The position numbers and the translations under genes are program-made. A stretch of 31,246 bases of DNA from JBCCEV01 sp039030125 (lineage in GTDB: Bacteria; Pseudomonadota; Gammaproteobacteria; Ga0077536): NCBI GenBank assembly GCA_039030125.1, contig JBCCEV010000028.1, forward strand, positions 1 to 31,246. The letters run 5' to 3'. Below, piece by piece: positions 7,536 to 15,164 of the stretch (within the stretch, counting starts at the first letter, position 1; each line of letters begins with the position of its first letter). Below the pieces are notes generated by a model that saw nothing but the letters and a program-made list of their open reading frames with translations, was not told the origin of the DNA and searched no databases.

Positions 7536-8312
7536 TTGTCGAAACTTGTATTTCCAAATTTGCTTATCGGCGGGCACGACCCCAGTGGTGCAGGGCTACA
7601 GGCCGATATCGAGACCTGTGCCGCATTGGAGATCCCGTGTGTTTCAGTAATAACCGCGCTGACGGTCCAAAACACGTCGCGAGTTGTTCGTGCGCAACCC
7701 GTTGAAGCGGATCTTTTTCGCGAAACGCTGCTCACGCTATGCGAGGAAGTCGATTGTCGCTACGTAAAAATCGGACTTATCCCTAATCGCGCAATCGCTG
7801 AGACTCTCGCGGATTTTCTGCAACTACAAAAAAATTGGACAGTGGTATTTGATCCTGTCCTTGTCGCCGGTTCTGGCGGGAACCTCGGCGTCCACGAGGA
7901 CGGCCGGGAAATCGTGAGGATTCTTGCACCTTTCACGTCACTTATTACGCCAAATCTCAATGAGGCAAAGCGTTTAACGACCCAACCGGACGCTGAGAGT
8001 GCAGCTTGTGAATTGATCGGCGATGGCTGCAAGGCCGTATTGATTACAGATGTGGAACCCAGCGGAGCAGCTGTTATAAATCGTCTATTTCAGTCTCGCG
8101 GTGCCATCTTTGAATGCAGCGTGACGCGCGCGCAGGGCACTTATCACGGAACCGGTTGTACGCTCTCCAGCGCTATAACAGCGCTGCTGTCACAGGGTGA
8201 TTCGCTTGACCGGGCGGTTGAGTTCGCCACAAGGTTTACGAGCGAGTCTTTGGTCAGAGCCTATGACTACGGCGGTGCCCAGCGTTTGCCAAATCGAACC
8301 AAGAAAAAATGA
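7536..8312 (+). CDS. thiD: Hydroxymethylpyrimidine/phosphomethylpyrimidine kinase
   Basis: ThiD phosphorylates HMP and HMP-phosphate to HMP-diphosphate for thiamine synthesis. Ribokinase-fold signatures are visible: LLIGGHDPSGAGLQADI at the N-terminus, SVITALTVQNT, VFDPVLVAGSG, TPNLNEAKRL and the anion-hole motif HGTGCTLSSAI near residue 205. The open frame reaches back to 7443 inside hemJ, but that extra segment is serine-rich and unlike the family. The likely start is TTG at 7536, five bases after the hemJ stop (258 residues). TTG at 7545 is also possible. No Shine-Dalgarno sequence is evident, so translation is probably coupled to hemJ. The gene overlaps thiE by four bases (ATGA). Confidence 0.92.
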   Translation: MSKLVFPNLLIGGHDPSGAGLQADIETCAALEIPCVSVITALTVQNTSRVVRAQPVEADLFRETLLTLCEEVDCRYVKIGLIPNRAIAETLADFLQLQKNWTVVFDPVLVAGSGGNLGVHEDGREIVRILAPFTSLITPNLNEAKRLTTQPDAESAACELIGDGCKAVLITDVEPSGAAVINRLFQSRGAIFECSVTRAQGTYHGTGCTLSSAITALLSQGDSLDRAVEFATRFTSESLVRAYDYGGAQRLPNRTKKK

Positions 8313-8953
8313 CCGGATTCCCTCGCCGCGGTGTTTACGCGCTCACGCGCGATAGCGTTTTATCAATCGAATCCTTGCTGGAAGACTGCGAATTGGCGCT
8401 GCGCGGCGGAGTCTGTGTGATTCAATATCGAGATAAAGCCAATGATTTGCAGACTAAAAGCGAATTTGCATCGGCCCTGGTGTCACTTTGTCACGACTAT
8501 GACGTTCCATGCATCATTAATGATCATCCGCAATTGGTTATCGAGGCACAAGCCGATGGCGTTCACCTGGGGCAAAACGATACACCCTACAAAGACGCCC
8601 GAAAGATGCTGGGACCGGACAGGCTCATAGGAGTCTCATGCTATTCCAACGTCGAGAAGGCTCAGCAAGCAGCAAGAGCGGGGGCAGATTACATTGCTTT
8701 CGGCAGTTTTTTTCCCTCGCAAACCAAACCTCACGCACCACCTTGCCCGCTTGAGGTTTTGAATAAACAGGTGCCCTGTCCGACTGTCGCGATTGGGGGT
8801 ATAAACTCAAAAAACGGTCAGAAGCTCGTCGATGCGGGGGCCGACCTGCTGGCGATTAGCGCTGCGATATTCACCGCGCCAGATCGGGAAACGGCCGCGC
8901 GCCGCTGCGCTGATATTTTCAAAGATCAAACACCGCTCGCAAAAGGCCTCTGA
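8309..8953 (+). CDS. thiE: Thiamine-phosphate synthase
   Basis: ThiE joins HMP-diphosphate with thiazole phosphate to give thiamine phosphate. It is a TIM barrel of 214 residues, the normal size. Motifs seen are VIQYRDK (about 37-43), [23 protein letters not shown] (about 68-90), [34 protein letters not shown] (about 108-141) and AIGGIN (about 160). The start codon overlaps the thiD stop as ATGA, so the two pyrimidine-branch steps are translationally coupled. hemL follows after 19 bases. Confidence 0.95.
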   Translation: MTGFPRRGVYALTRDSVLSIESLLEDCELALRGGVCVIQYRDKANDLQTKSEFASALVSLCHDYDVPCIINDHPQLVIEAQADGVHLGQNDTPYKDARKMLGPDRLIGVSCYSNVEKAQQAARAGADYIAFGSFFPSQTKPHAPPCPLEVLNKQVPCPTVAIGGINSKNGQKLVDAGADLLAISAAIFTAPDRETAARRCADIFKDQTPLAKGL

Positions 8954-8972
8954 ACTCATTAATAATTCGGAC

Positions 8973-10262
8973 ATGTTTGAAACTTCAAAAAATTTATTCG
9001 CTGCAGCCGATAGAGTTCTTTGTGGCGGAGTCAATTCACCGGTACGAGCGTTCAAAGCAGTTGGTGGGACGCCCATTTTTTTTGAAAGAGCGAGCGGTTC
9101 TAAGCTCGTTGACGCCGATGGCAACAGCTACATTGACTACATTGGCAGTTGGGGGCCCATGATCCTCGGTCATTCCCACCCGGCGGTTGCCGCGGCGCTC
9201 ATCCAACAGATAGAGAAAGGGATCAGTTTCGGCGCGCCGACGGAAATCGAAACGAAGCTGGCCGAACATATTATCCGGCGGATCCCGCATGCCGAAAAAA
9301 TTCGCTTTGTCAGCTCCGGCACCGAAGCAGCAATGTCCGCTCTCAGGTTAGCCCGCGGCGTTACGGGCAGAAACCGAATCGTGAAATTCGAAGGCTGTTA
9401 TCACGGTCATGCCGATTCATTGCTCGTTAAAGCGGGTTCGGGCGCCTTGACACTGGGTATTCCCACCTCGCCGGGCGTACCGGAAGGCCTTGCCTCGCTC
9501 ACCACTACATGCAGCTTCAACGATCCATCCATGCTACGAGACTGCTTTGCGCAATACGGCAACGACATTGCTGCGGTTATCGTTGAGCCGATCGCGGGCA
9601 ATATGAATTGCGTTCCACCGGCACCAGCGTTTTTACAGGAGTTACGTCAACAATGCTCCGAACACGGCGCGCTGTTGATCTTTGATGAGGTTATGACCGG
9701 ATTTCGCGTCAATCACGGCTCGGCGCAATCTCTCTACGAGATCGACCCGGACATCACGGTTTTAGGGAAAGTGATCGGTGGGGGTATGCCCGTTGGGGCA
9801 TTCGCGGCTTCAAAGGCGATCTTCGGTGAGCTCGCTCCAGAAGGGCCGGTCTACCAGGCCGGAACCTTGTCGGGCAATCCACTGGCAATGGTCAGTGGTC
9901 TGACAACCTTGGAATTCACTGAGACGCCTGGTTTTTACGCGCAACTTGGGGACACCACAGCGGCACTTTGCAGCGGCTTGGAAAGCGCCGCGCGGGATGC
10001 CGGCATTGCCTTAACAACCAATCACGTACCCGGTATGTTTGGTCTCTTTTTTACCGACAAGCCTGCGGTAACGTGCTTCGTGGATGTGACCGCCTGCGAC
10101 GGCGAACGTTTCAAGCAATTCTTTCACGGTATGCTTGAGCGTGGCGTCTACCTCGCTCCTTCAGCCTTCGAAGCTGGATTTGTCAGTGCCGCGCACAACG
10201 CTGAGGATATCGAGCGAACAATCGCCGCGGCCCGAGAAGTATTTAGCGAGTTGCCACGATGA
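8973..10262 (+). CDS. hemL: Glutamate-1-semialdehyde 2,1-aminomutase
   Basis: This PLP enzyme converts glutamate-1-semialdehyde to 5-aminolevulinate, the committed precursor of tetrapyrroles in the C5 pathway. The ATG at 8973 gives 429 residues ([27 protein letters not shown]), the usual HemL length and N-terminus. An in-frame start at 8832 inside thiE would add 47 unrelated residues and is rejected. The PLP-binding lysine lies in [26 protein letters not shown]-type residues ([11 protein letters not shown]) and the [15 protein letters not shown] loop are present. The stop overlaps the next start as ATGA. Confidence 0.97.
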   Translation: MFETSKNLFAAADRVLCGGVNSPVRAFKAVGGTPIFFERASGSKLVDADGNSYIDYIGSWGPMILGHSHPAVAAALIQQIEKGISFGAPTEIETKLAEHIIRRIPHAEKIRFVSSGTEAAMSALRLARGVTGRNRIVKFEGCYHGHADSLLVKAGSGALTLGIPTSPGVPEGLASLTTTCSFNDPSMLRDCFAQYGNDIAAVIVEPIAGNMNCVPPAPAFLQELRQQCSEHGALLIFDEVMTGFRVNHGSAQSLYEIDPDITVLGKVIGGGMPVGAFAASKAIFGELAPEGPVYQAGTLSGNPLAMVSGLTTLEFTETPGFYAQLGDTTAALCSGLESAARDAGIALTTNHVPGMFGLFFTDKPAVTCFVDVTACDGERFKQFFHGMLERGVYLAPSAFEAGFVSAAHNAEDIERTIAAAREVFSELPR

Positions 10263-10816
10263 GATTACTTATGAAGATTATTGGCTTCCTTTTGGTTTGC
10301 GCTTCTTTCCCGAGTTTTGGTACCCAAGACGATCTCCGGCTCGATGCCCTGTTTAGCGAACTTCACAACGCCTCCTCCGGAAGCGAGGCCAGGGAAATCG
10401 AAAAAAATATTTGGGAAATTTGGTTCGAAGGGCCCAACGAGCAAGTCGATCAATACTTCGAGTCGGCTCAAATCGCTGCCTCGGGCGGAGACTATCGAAG
10501 TGCAACGACGGCGCTGGATAAACTAATCGATGCCCATCCCGAATTTGCGGAGGGCTGGAATCAGCGGGCAATTGTTTATTTCGTTCAAGGTAAATATAGC
10601 GCCGCGCTCGCAGATGTCGATAAGACCCTCAGCCTTGAGCCGCGCCATTTCGGCGCGGCTTCTGGTAAAGCCCAATGCTACCTCGCGCTTGGCGAACCCT
10701 TGGCGGCTATTGACGCTTTCGAACAGGCGCTAAGCATCAACCCCTGGCTCGAAGATGTAAAAGAGCAACTTAATCAACTCAAGGCGATCCATTTGAACCC
10801 GAGGAATGCTATCTAA
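10259..10816 (+). CDS. Exported tetratricopeptide-repeat protein
   Basis: Function unknown. The 185-residue protein starts with a probable Sec signal peptide ([21 protein letters not shown], cleavage near residue 22). The cysteine at residue 14 is in the hydrophobic core and not a clear lipobox. From about residue 65 to 175 there are two to three TPR motifs ([30 protein letters not shown]..., then [51 protein letters not shown]). It is coupled to hemL through an ATGA overlap and is the last gene of the operon. A scaffold role is likely from the fold, but the partner is unknown. Its stop abuts the stop of fabA with no spacer. Confidence 0.88.
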   Translation: MRLLMKIIGFLLVCASFPSFGTQDDLRLDALFSELHNASSGSEAREIEKNIWEIWFEGPNEQVDQYFESAQIAASGGDYRSATTALDKLIDAHPEFAEGWNQRAIVYFVQGKYSAALADVDKTLSLEPRHFGAASGKAQCYLALGEPLAAIDAFEQALSINPWLEDVKEQLNQLKAIHLNPRNAI

Positions 10817-11380
10817 TTACAGTTGCTCTTCGGTAAACAGACCGACCCTTAAACTTTTGCCCACGTATATCTCCTGCCCGTCAACCTCCATGGTCGCGTC
10901 GGCAATCCCCATGACTAACGAGCGCTGAATCAAGCGGCGGATATCCACGCGGTAGCGAATCAGCTTTTTGTCGGGCGTGACCTGCCCGGTGAACTGAACA
11001 TCGCCACCCCCTAGCGCGCGCCCGCGCCCCAAGCCGCCCTTCCAAGCGAGAAAAAAACCAATCAATTGCCACATCGCGTCAAGACCGAGGCAGCCTGGCA
11101 TGACTGGGTCACCTTCAAAGTGACACTTAAAAAACCAAAGTTCAGGATCGACATCAAGCTCGGCTTCAATAAGGCCTCGTTCGTAGCTTCCGCTAGCGTC
11201 CTCGATGGTGGTGATCCGATCGAACATAAGCATCGGCGGCAGGGGTAACTTGGCATTGCCAGGCCCGAACAAACCTCCTTTCCCGCAGTCGATCAGTTCG
11301 TCGTAGCTGTAGGCATTGATGTTTCGCCCAGCGACGATAATCGGTGCATCGGTGTTAATCGGCTCGTTTTTGCTGGGCAT
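10817..11380 (-). CDS. fabA: 3-hydroxydecanoyl-ACP dehydratase/isomerase
   Basis: FabA dehydrates 3-hydroxydecanoyl-ACP and isomerises the product to cis-3-decenoyl-ACP, the branch point to unsaturated fatty acids. Catalytic residues are visible: H87 in [11 protein letters not shown] and D101 in [15 protein letters not shown] and MGIADA segments follow. The ATG at 11380 gives 187 residues, about 16 longer at the N-terminus than the ~171 of E. coli FabA (extra segment about residues 4-21). A longer frame to 11422 would begin upstream of the predicted transcription start and is rejected. No fabB lies next to it in this window, unlike the common fabAB pair. A candidate operator and -10 lie directly upstream. 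Confidence 0.96.
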   Translation of the reverse strand: MPSKNEPINTDAPIIVAGRNINAYSYDELIDCGKGGLFGPGNAKLPLPPMLMFDRITTIEDASGSYERGLIEAELDVDPELWFFKCHFEGDPVMPGCLGLDAMWQLIGFFLAWKGGLGRGRALGGGDVQFTGQVTPDKKLIRYRVDIRRLIQRSLVMGIADATMEVDGQEIYVGKSLRVGLFTEEQL

Positions 11381-11405
11381 ATTTAAAGCGACCTGAGGGG
11401 CTGCG

Positions 11406-11429
11406 ATTATACAGCGAAACACTTTGGCT
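11406..11429 (-). promoter_or_regulatory. fabA promoter -10 with adjacent TetR-type dyad
   Basis: A perfect TATAAT lies at 11411-11406 on the minus strand, placing transcription start near 11399, about 19 bases before the fabA ATG. One base upstream of it is a 17-bp dyad (11429-11413) of the form AGCnAAA-GTG-TTTnGCT, with both seven-base halves symmetric at six positions. No -35 hexamer is recognisable. The dyad covers the spacer where a repressor would block RNA polymerase. It resembles, from memory, FabR/DesT-type operators of unsaturated fatty acid genes, but its centre is three bases, not four. Confidence 0.5.
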
Positions 11430-11446
11430 CATCTCTGGCACGCTGC

Positions 11447-12820
11447 TCAACCGATTGGAAACTCGATGAAGATCCCAAATAGACTCGCATCTCCCTCGGA
11501 GAACCCTACGCGGCCACCATAGAGTTCCTCGACAATTTCTCGCACTACCGCAAGCCCAATTCCCTGTCCTTCGCGTGATTCATCGAGCCGGCTACCGCGA
11601 TTCAAGATCTTTTCGCGATCGGGCACCGGGATCCCCGGACCATCATCGTAGACATGAATAATGAGCACAGAACGGTTCGTTGCGTTTTCGATATCGACTT
11701 TTATCTGAACCAGTGATCCGGCCCATTTGCACGCGTTATCGGCGAGGTTGCCAACCACCTCCAACAGATCACCGCGATCACCATGAAATTGAATGTCGGC
11801 GGCACAGTCCCAAGCGATCTTCAATTGCCGTTCAGCGTAAACCTTCCTCAAAGAATCGGCGAGGCTTTCCAACACTGGCGCGACCTGCTCCCTAACACCG
11901 TATAAGGAGCGACCCGCCGCAGAGGCGCGACGAAGCTGATATTCGATTGTTGAGTCCAGCCGGTCGAGTTGCTCAATGACACGTTGCGGATACTCGCCCA
12001 CTTTCAGTTCACTGTTGAGCACAGCCAATGGAGTTTTTAAACTGTGGGCGAGATCCCCCAGCGCATTTCGATAGCGCTGAATGGCGGCGTGATTCTTGTC
12101 GATCAGATCGTTGAGTTGGCCAGTAACCAGTGAGAGCTCCTGAGGATAGCTGCCGATCACACGCTCTGATCGTCCGGCCTGAACGGACTCAATTTCGTCC
12201 GCCACGCCGCGCAATGGTCGCAAACCGTAGCGCAACACAAAGATTTGCACGACAACCAAAACAACGCTCAGAACCGCAAACCAAGTCCATACATTGAGGC
12301 GGAATCGAGAGAGGGTTTCACGATAGGCATCTTCATGTTCCCAGGATTCGATCAGAAACCTTCGCGCCGGTGATTTACCCTCACCCTCCCAAATTACGCC
12401 GAGGCTAAGGCTGAATAGTCCGGCGTCCCGGATCTCTGCAAAGCGCCATATGCCAGTCTCAAAAGCCTCGACTTCTGGAAGCGCCAAACCAATCGATGAC
12501 CCCGATACCCAACCGACGACCTGTTGGTCGTCACTCACGCGCGCATAATGACCCGATTCAGGAATGGCCAGTCTCGGATCCGCAAGCTCGCTAATCCAGC
12601 CGTGCTTGCCAAAATGATCAAAATCAGCCGAGCCAATGATCATGTAGACGCTGCTTCGTAAGCGGTCGTTAACCGATGCCTTCGCGGAATCTCTGAAAGC
12701 GGCATCTAGCAGGTAACCTGCAACGCTTAGGAAGAACACCACAGCCACCGATGCCATCCACGTCACTCGGTGTTTTAGGGAATACATGGAACTATTCGGT
12801 GCTCCCGCACCCTCCATCAC
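11447..12820 (-). CDS. PhoQ-like sensor histidine kinase
   Basis: Membrane sensor kinase, 457 residues, with two transmembrane helices (about residues 20-42 and 177-198) flanking a periplasmic sensor of ~135 residues. A HAMP-like linker follows (RPLRGVADEIESVQAGRSERV). The H-box is GDLAHSLKTPLAVL with the phosphorylated histidine at 259, very close to PhoQ-type kinases. The N-box VGNLADNACKWA and the G-boxes DDGPGIP and GQGIGLAV complete an intact ATPase domain. The start overlaps the regulator gene stop: GTG at 12820 and ATG at 12817 are both possible, and ATG at 12787 is a later alternative. The sensor region is acidic in places (DFDHF, PEVEAFE), but a cation signal is not proven. Confidence 0.9.
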   Translation of the reverse strand: MMEGAGAPNSSMYSLKHRVTWMASVAVVFFLSVAGYLLDAAFRDSAKASVNDRLRSSVYMIIGSADFDHFGKHGWISELADPRLAIPESGHYARVSDDQQVVGWVSGSSIGLALPEVEAFETGIWRFAEIRDAGLFSLSLGVIWEGEGKSPARRFLIESWEHEDAYRETLSRFRLNVWTWFAVLSVVLVVVQIFVLRYGLRPLRGVADEIESVQAGRSERVIGSYPQELSLVTGQLNDLIDKNHAAIQRYRNALGDLAHSLKTPLAVLNSELKVGEYPQRVIEQLDRLDSTIEYQLRRASAAGRSLYGVREQVAPVLESLADSLRKVYAERQLKIAWDCAADIQFHGDRGDLLEVVGNLADNACKWAGSLVQIKVDIENATNRSVLIIHVYDDGPGIPVPDREKILNRGSRLDESREGQGIGLAVVREIVEELYGGRVGFSEGDASLFGIFIEFPIG

Positions 12821-13515
12821 CCGGCTTGTGACCCTTGCGCGCTTGAAGACAGAGTAAATCGATAACCCTGTCCGCGCACGGTATCGATGGGTAGGAGCTT
12901 CTTATCGGGATCGAGTTTTTTACGCAAACGCCCAACGATAACCTCCAAGACGTTGCTGTCTTTTTCTTGGTCCTCAGCATAGAGATGCTCAGTGAGCTCG
13001 TTTTTCGAAATCACGCGGCCGGCGTTCAGCATGAAGTACTCGAGCATGTTGTACTCCAGGGCCGTTAGTGTAAGAAGCTCTGAGCCCAACCGGGCCGACT
13101 TGGCGCCGAGGTCCACGGCTATCGGGCCGCACTCGAGATTGGAGCGCGTAAAGCCTGCCGCGCGTCGCAGTAGCGCCCGGATCCTCGCTAAAAGCTCCTC
13201 ACCGTTAAAGGGTTTAACCATGTAGTCGTCAGCGCCCAACTCCAAACCTGCTACCTTATCTTGCCAACTTGATCGCGCGGTGAGGATAAGCACCGGGAAT
13301 GAGCGCTCGTTGTCACGCCAGTTGGTGATCAAGTCTTCACCAGATCGATCCGGTAATCCCAGATCAACGATAGCAGCATCGATTGGGTATTCTTGCCCGA
13401 GGAAATGACCGTCACGCCCATTGTCCGCGGCGTCAACGACGTAGCCGTCACCGCGTAACAACTGGCAAAGGTTCTCACGCAGTTCAGTGTTGTCCTCGAC
13501 CACCAGTATCCGCAT
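12817..13515 (-). CDS. PhoP/OmpR-family response regulator
   Basis: Two-domain DNA-binding response regulator of 232 residues. The receiver domain (1-~115) carries the acidic pocket VVEDN, the phospho-acceptor D51 in AIVDLGLPD, the T/S in ILTARSS and the lysine in YMVKPFN. The C-terminal winged helix (about 125-222) has the OmpR-type pattern LTALEYNMLEYFMLNAGRVISKNELTEHLY and RLRKKLD...TVRGQGYRF. It is partner to the downstream kinase, which it overlaps by four bases. Eighteen bases separate it from the upstream PepSY gene. The direct repeat at 13822-13838 has the 11-bp period used by this family, so autoregulation is plausible. Confidence 0.94.
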   Translation of the reverse strand: MRILVVEDNTELRENLCQLLRGDGYVVDAADNGRDGHFLGQEYPIDAAIVDLGLPDRSGEDLITNWRDNERSFPVLILTARSSWQDKVAGLELGADDYMVKPFNGEELLARIRALLRRAAGFTRSNLECGPIAVDLGAKSARLGSELLTLTALEYNMLEYFMLNAGRVISKNELTEHLYAEDQEKDSNVLEVIVGRLRKKLDPDKKLLPIDTVRGQGYRFTLSSSAQGSQAG

Positions 13516-13533
13516 TGGGAGATCCAGATTGGA

Positions 13534-13755
13534 TTATTCGCCGCCAGGGTAACCAAGCACCCTAACCCGACCATCTTCGGTTACGACCTTTACTTTGTAA
13601 CTAGGCTTACCATCGACCACTTTCCGCTGAACATCCACCACCCGCCCACCGGTTTCCGAGCGGGCCTTGGCGGCAGCGGCATCAGCATTAGCGACGTGAT
13701 CGTCGGCTCCTGCGAGCAAGGGCGCTAGGCCAATCAAGAAGACGACAGTTCTCAT
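13534..13755 (-). CDS. Small exported PepSY-domain protein
   Basis: A 73-residue protein with an N-terminal signal peptide (about residues 1-17, MRTVVFLIGLAPLLAGA) and a single PepSY-like domain. The recognisable segment is AAAKARSETGGRVVDVQRKVVDGKPSYKVKVVTEDGRVRVLGY. PepSY domains are known as inhibitors or modulators of proteases and as small periplasmic binding modules. It is the first gene of the operon with the PhoP/PhoQ-like pair, 18 bases ahead of the regulator. A role as a periplasmic modulator or target of the sensor is my inference. Confidence 0.82.
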   Translation of the reverse strand: MRTVVFLIGLAPLLAGADDHVANADAAAAKARSETGGRVVDVQRKVVDGKPSYKVKVVTEDGRVRVLGYPGGE

Positions 13756-13785
13756 ATTCCGCGATGTGTTGAGGCGATGGACAAT

Positions 13786-13838
13786 AGTATAGCTAGGTAG
13801 CGCAAAGCCTAGCGGCAGATCGCTGAACTTAAGCTGAA
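13786..13838 (-). promoter_or_regulatory. Promoter region of the PepSY/two-component operon
   Basis: In the 89-base spacer upstream of the PepSY gene, TATACT (13791-13786, minus strand) is a good -10, giving a leader of about 24 bases. Immediately upstream is an inverted repeat, GCTAGG (13792-13797) and CCTAGC (13808-13813), in the place of a -35, which is itself not recognisable. Further upstream, GCTGAA occurs twice at 13822-13827 and 13833-13838, exactly 11 bases apart. That is the tandem-hexamer spacing bound by PhoP/OmpR-type regulators. The repeat ends 30 bases before the -10, farther than in a classic PhoP promoter. Confidence 0.45.
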
Positions 13839-13844
13839 TGCGAT

Positions 13845-14669
13845 TCAGGCGTAGGGCCGATCGTGAGTCAGCGCCGGGATCATCGTGCGCACCCGATCGA
13901 CCTCGTCCACGTCAACATCCGCGATCACGTAACCGCTCTCCTCTCCCCCATCAGCAAGGACCTCGCCCCATGGGTCAATGATCAAGGAATGCCCAAAGGT
14001 TGCCCGCCCCCAAGAACGTCGGCCGCATTGGCCGGGAGCGAAAACGTAACACCCTGTTTCGATAGCGCGCGCCCGCAGCAGGGAATGCCAATGCGCAGCT
14101 CCTGTTTTGGCGGTGAACGCCGCGGGAACCGTCAAAAAATGTGCGCCTGCTTTCGCCAAATCGCGATAGAGATGGGGGAAACGCACGTCGTAGCAGATCG
14201 TAAGACCGAGTTTTCCCCACGGCACTTCGGCCACTACCTGTTCGCCGCCGGGCGCTACCAAAGCAGACTCCTTGTAGGATTGACCGTCCCGAATGGTAAC
14301 GTCGAAGAGGTGGATCTTGTTGTAGCGCGCTTGGATCCGGCCCTCATTATCGAGCAGAACGCAGCGGTTATTGAGCCGTCCGTCCGGCAACGCGATGGTC
14401 AAAGAACCCAGGAGCAGCCATACGTCGCGCTCAGCGGCGAGCGACGCTAACCGAGGGAGTGCCGGATGATTATCTTCCGTGTAGCCGTCTTCAAGGTACG
14501 AACCATCGCTTTCATGCAGACATGAAAAATTCTCGGGCAAGCAAACAAGCGCGGCATCCTCGTCGGTTGCCTTACGGATCGCGTCTTCGACTGCCGCCAA
14601 GTTTTCGTCAATATCGGGGCCCGCGCAATTTTGGACGCACGCGACTCGAAACGATGACGCTCCGCTCAC
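13845..14669 (-). CDS. Nit1-type carbon-nitrogen hydrolase (deaminated glutathione amidase-like)
   Basis: Nitrilase-superfamily amidase of 274 residues. The Glu-Lys-Cys triad is visible: E46 in CLPENFS, K118 in YNKIHLFDV and C159 in TICYDVRFP. The KIHLFDV and CYDVRFP forms, with ETGCYVFAPGQCG later, are those of the Nit1/YbeM-like branch. That branch hydrolyses deaminated glutathione as a metabolite repair step. The substrate assignment rests on subfamily motifs only, and related omega-amidases cannot be excluded. The ATG at 14669 follows the RraA-family gene by three bases, so it belongs to the transcription unit coming from glmU. Confidence 0.9.
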   Translation of the reverse strand: MSGASSFRVACVQNCAGPDIDENLAAVEDAIRKATDEDAALVCLPENFSCLHESDGSYLEDGYTEDNHPALPRLASLAAERDVWLLLGSLTIALPDGRLNNRCVLLDNEGRIQARYNKIHLFDVTIRDGQSYKESALVAPGGEQVVAEVPWGKLGLTICYDVRFPHLYRDLAKAGAHFLTVPAAFTAKTGAAHWHSLLRARAIETGCYVFAPGQCGRRSWGRATFGHSLIIDPWGEVLADGGEESGYVIADVDVDEVDRVRTMIPALTHDRPYA

Positions 14670-14672
14670 CTC

Positions 14673-15155
14673 CTAGCTACCCAATTTCTTATCCGCGATC
14701 ACAATCCCGTCGGGATCGGCATACAGATATGAGTCCGGTGCAATTAGCGCGTCCGCGAAACGCAGTTCGAGGTCTTGTTGACCCTCACCGCGCTTGACGC
14801 TTTTCCTTGGGTTCGTTGCCAATGCCTTAACGCCAATCGCGAGTTCACCGATGGGGATCGCATCTCTTATGCAACCAAACACCACGATGCCAACCCAATT
14901 GTTCTTCACGCCCAATTCAGCGAGATTATCGCCGACCAGCGCGCAACGCATCGAGCCGCCACCATCGACGACCATGACTCTACCGTCACCCGGCGTTTCC
15001 AACAGCTCACGAACCAGGGAATTGTCTTCGAAGACCTTCAACGTCTTCACTGGCCCGTGAAAATTCCGTTCGCCGCCGAAATCGCGAAACAACGGCGCTA
15101 GTACCTGAATGGATTCACCATAATCATCATATAGATCGGCTGTTGCGACGGGCAT
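14673..15155 (-). CDS. RraA-family protein
   Basis: A 160-residue protein of the RraA / 4-hydroxy-4-methyl-2-oxoglutarate aldolase family. In E. coli RraA binds RNase E and inhibits it, while other members are class II pyruvate aldolases. Seen are ATADLYDDYGE at the N-terminus, VMVVDGGGSMRCALVGDNLAELGVKNNWVGIVVFGCIRD (about 60-98) and DGIVIADKKL at the end. The length fits the short RraA branch. The motif alone does not decide between an RNase E regulator and an aldolase, so no symbol is given. It is nine bases downstream of glmU and three upstream of the amidase gene. Confidence 0.9.
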   Translation of the reverse strand: MPVATADLYDDYGESIQVLAPLFRDFGGERNFHGPVKTLKVFEDNSLVRELLETPGDGRVMVVDGGGSMRCALVGDNLAELGVKNNWVGIVVFGCIRDAIPIGELAIGVKALATNPRKSVKRGEGQQDLELRFADALIAPDSYLYADPDGIVIADKKLGS

Positions 15156-15164
15156 CTTTTCTCT

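Noticed and set aside
8832..8972. Longer N-terminus for HemL beginning inside thiE
   Set aside because: The extra 47 residues are unrelated to the family, and the ATG at 8973 gives the normal HemL start.
13863..14450. Long (195-codon) open frame opposite the Nit amidase gene
   Set aside because: The minus-strand frame carries an intact catalytic triad. The opposite frame has no family signature and looks like a by-product of codon bias.
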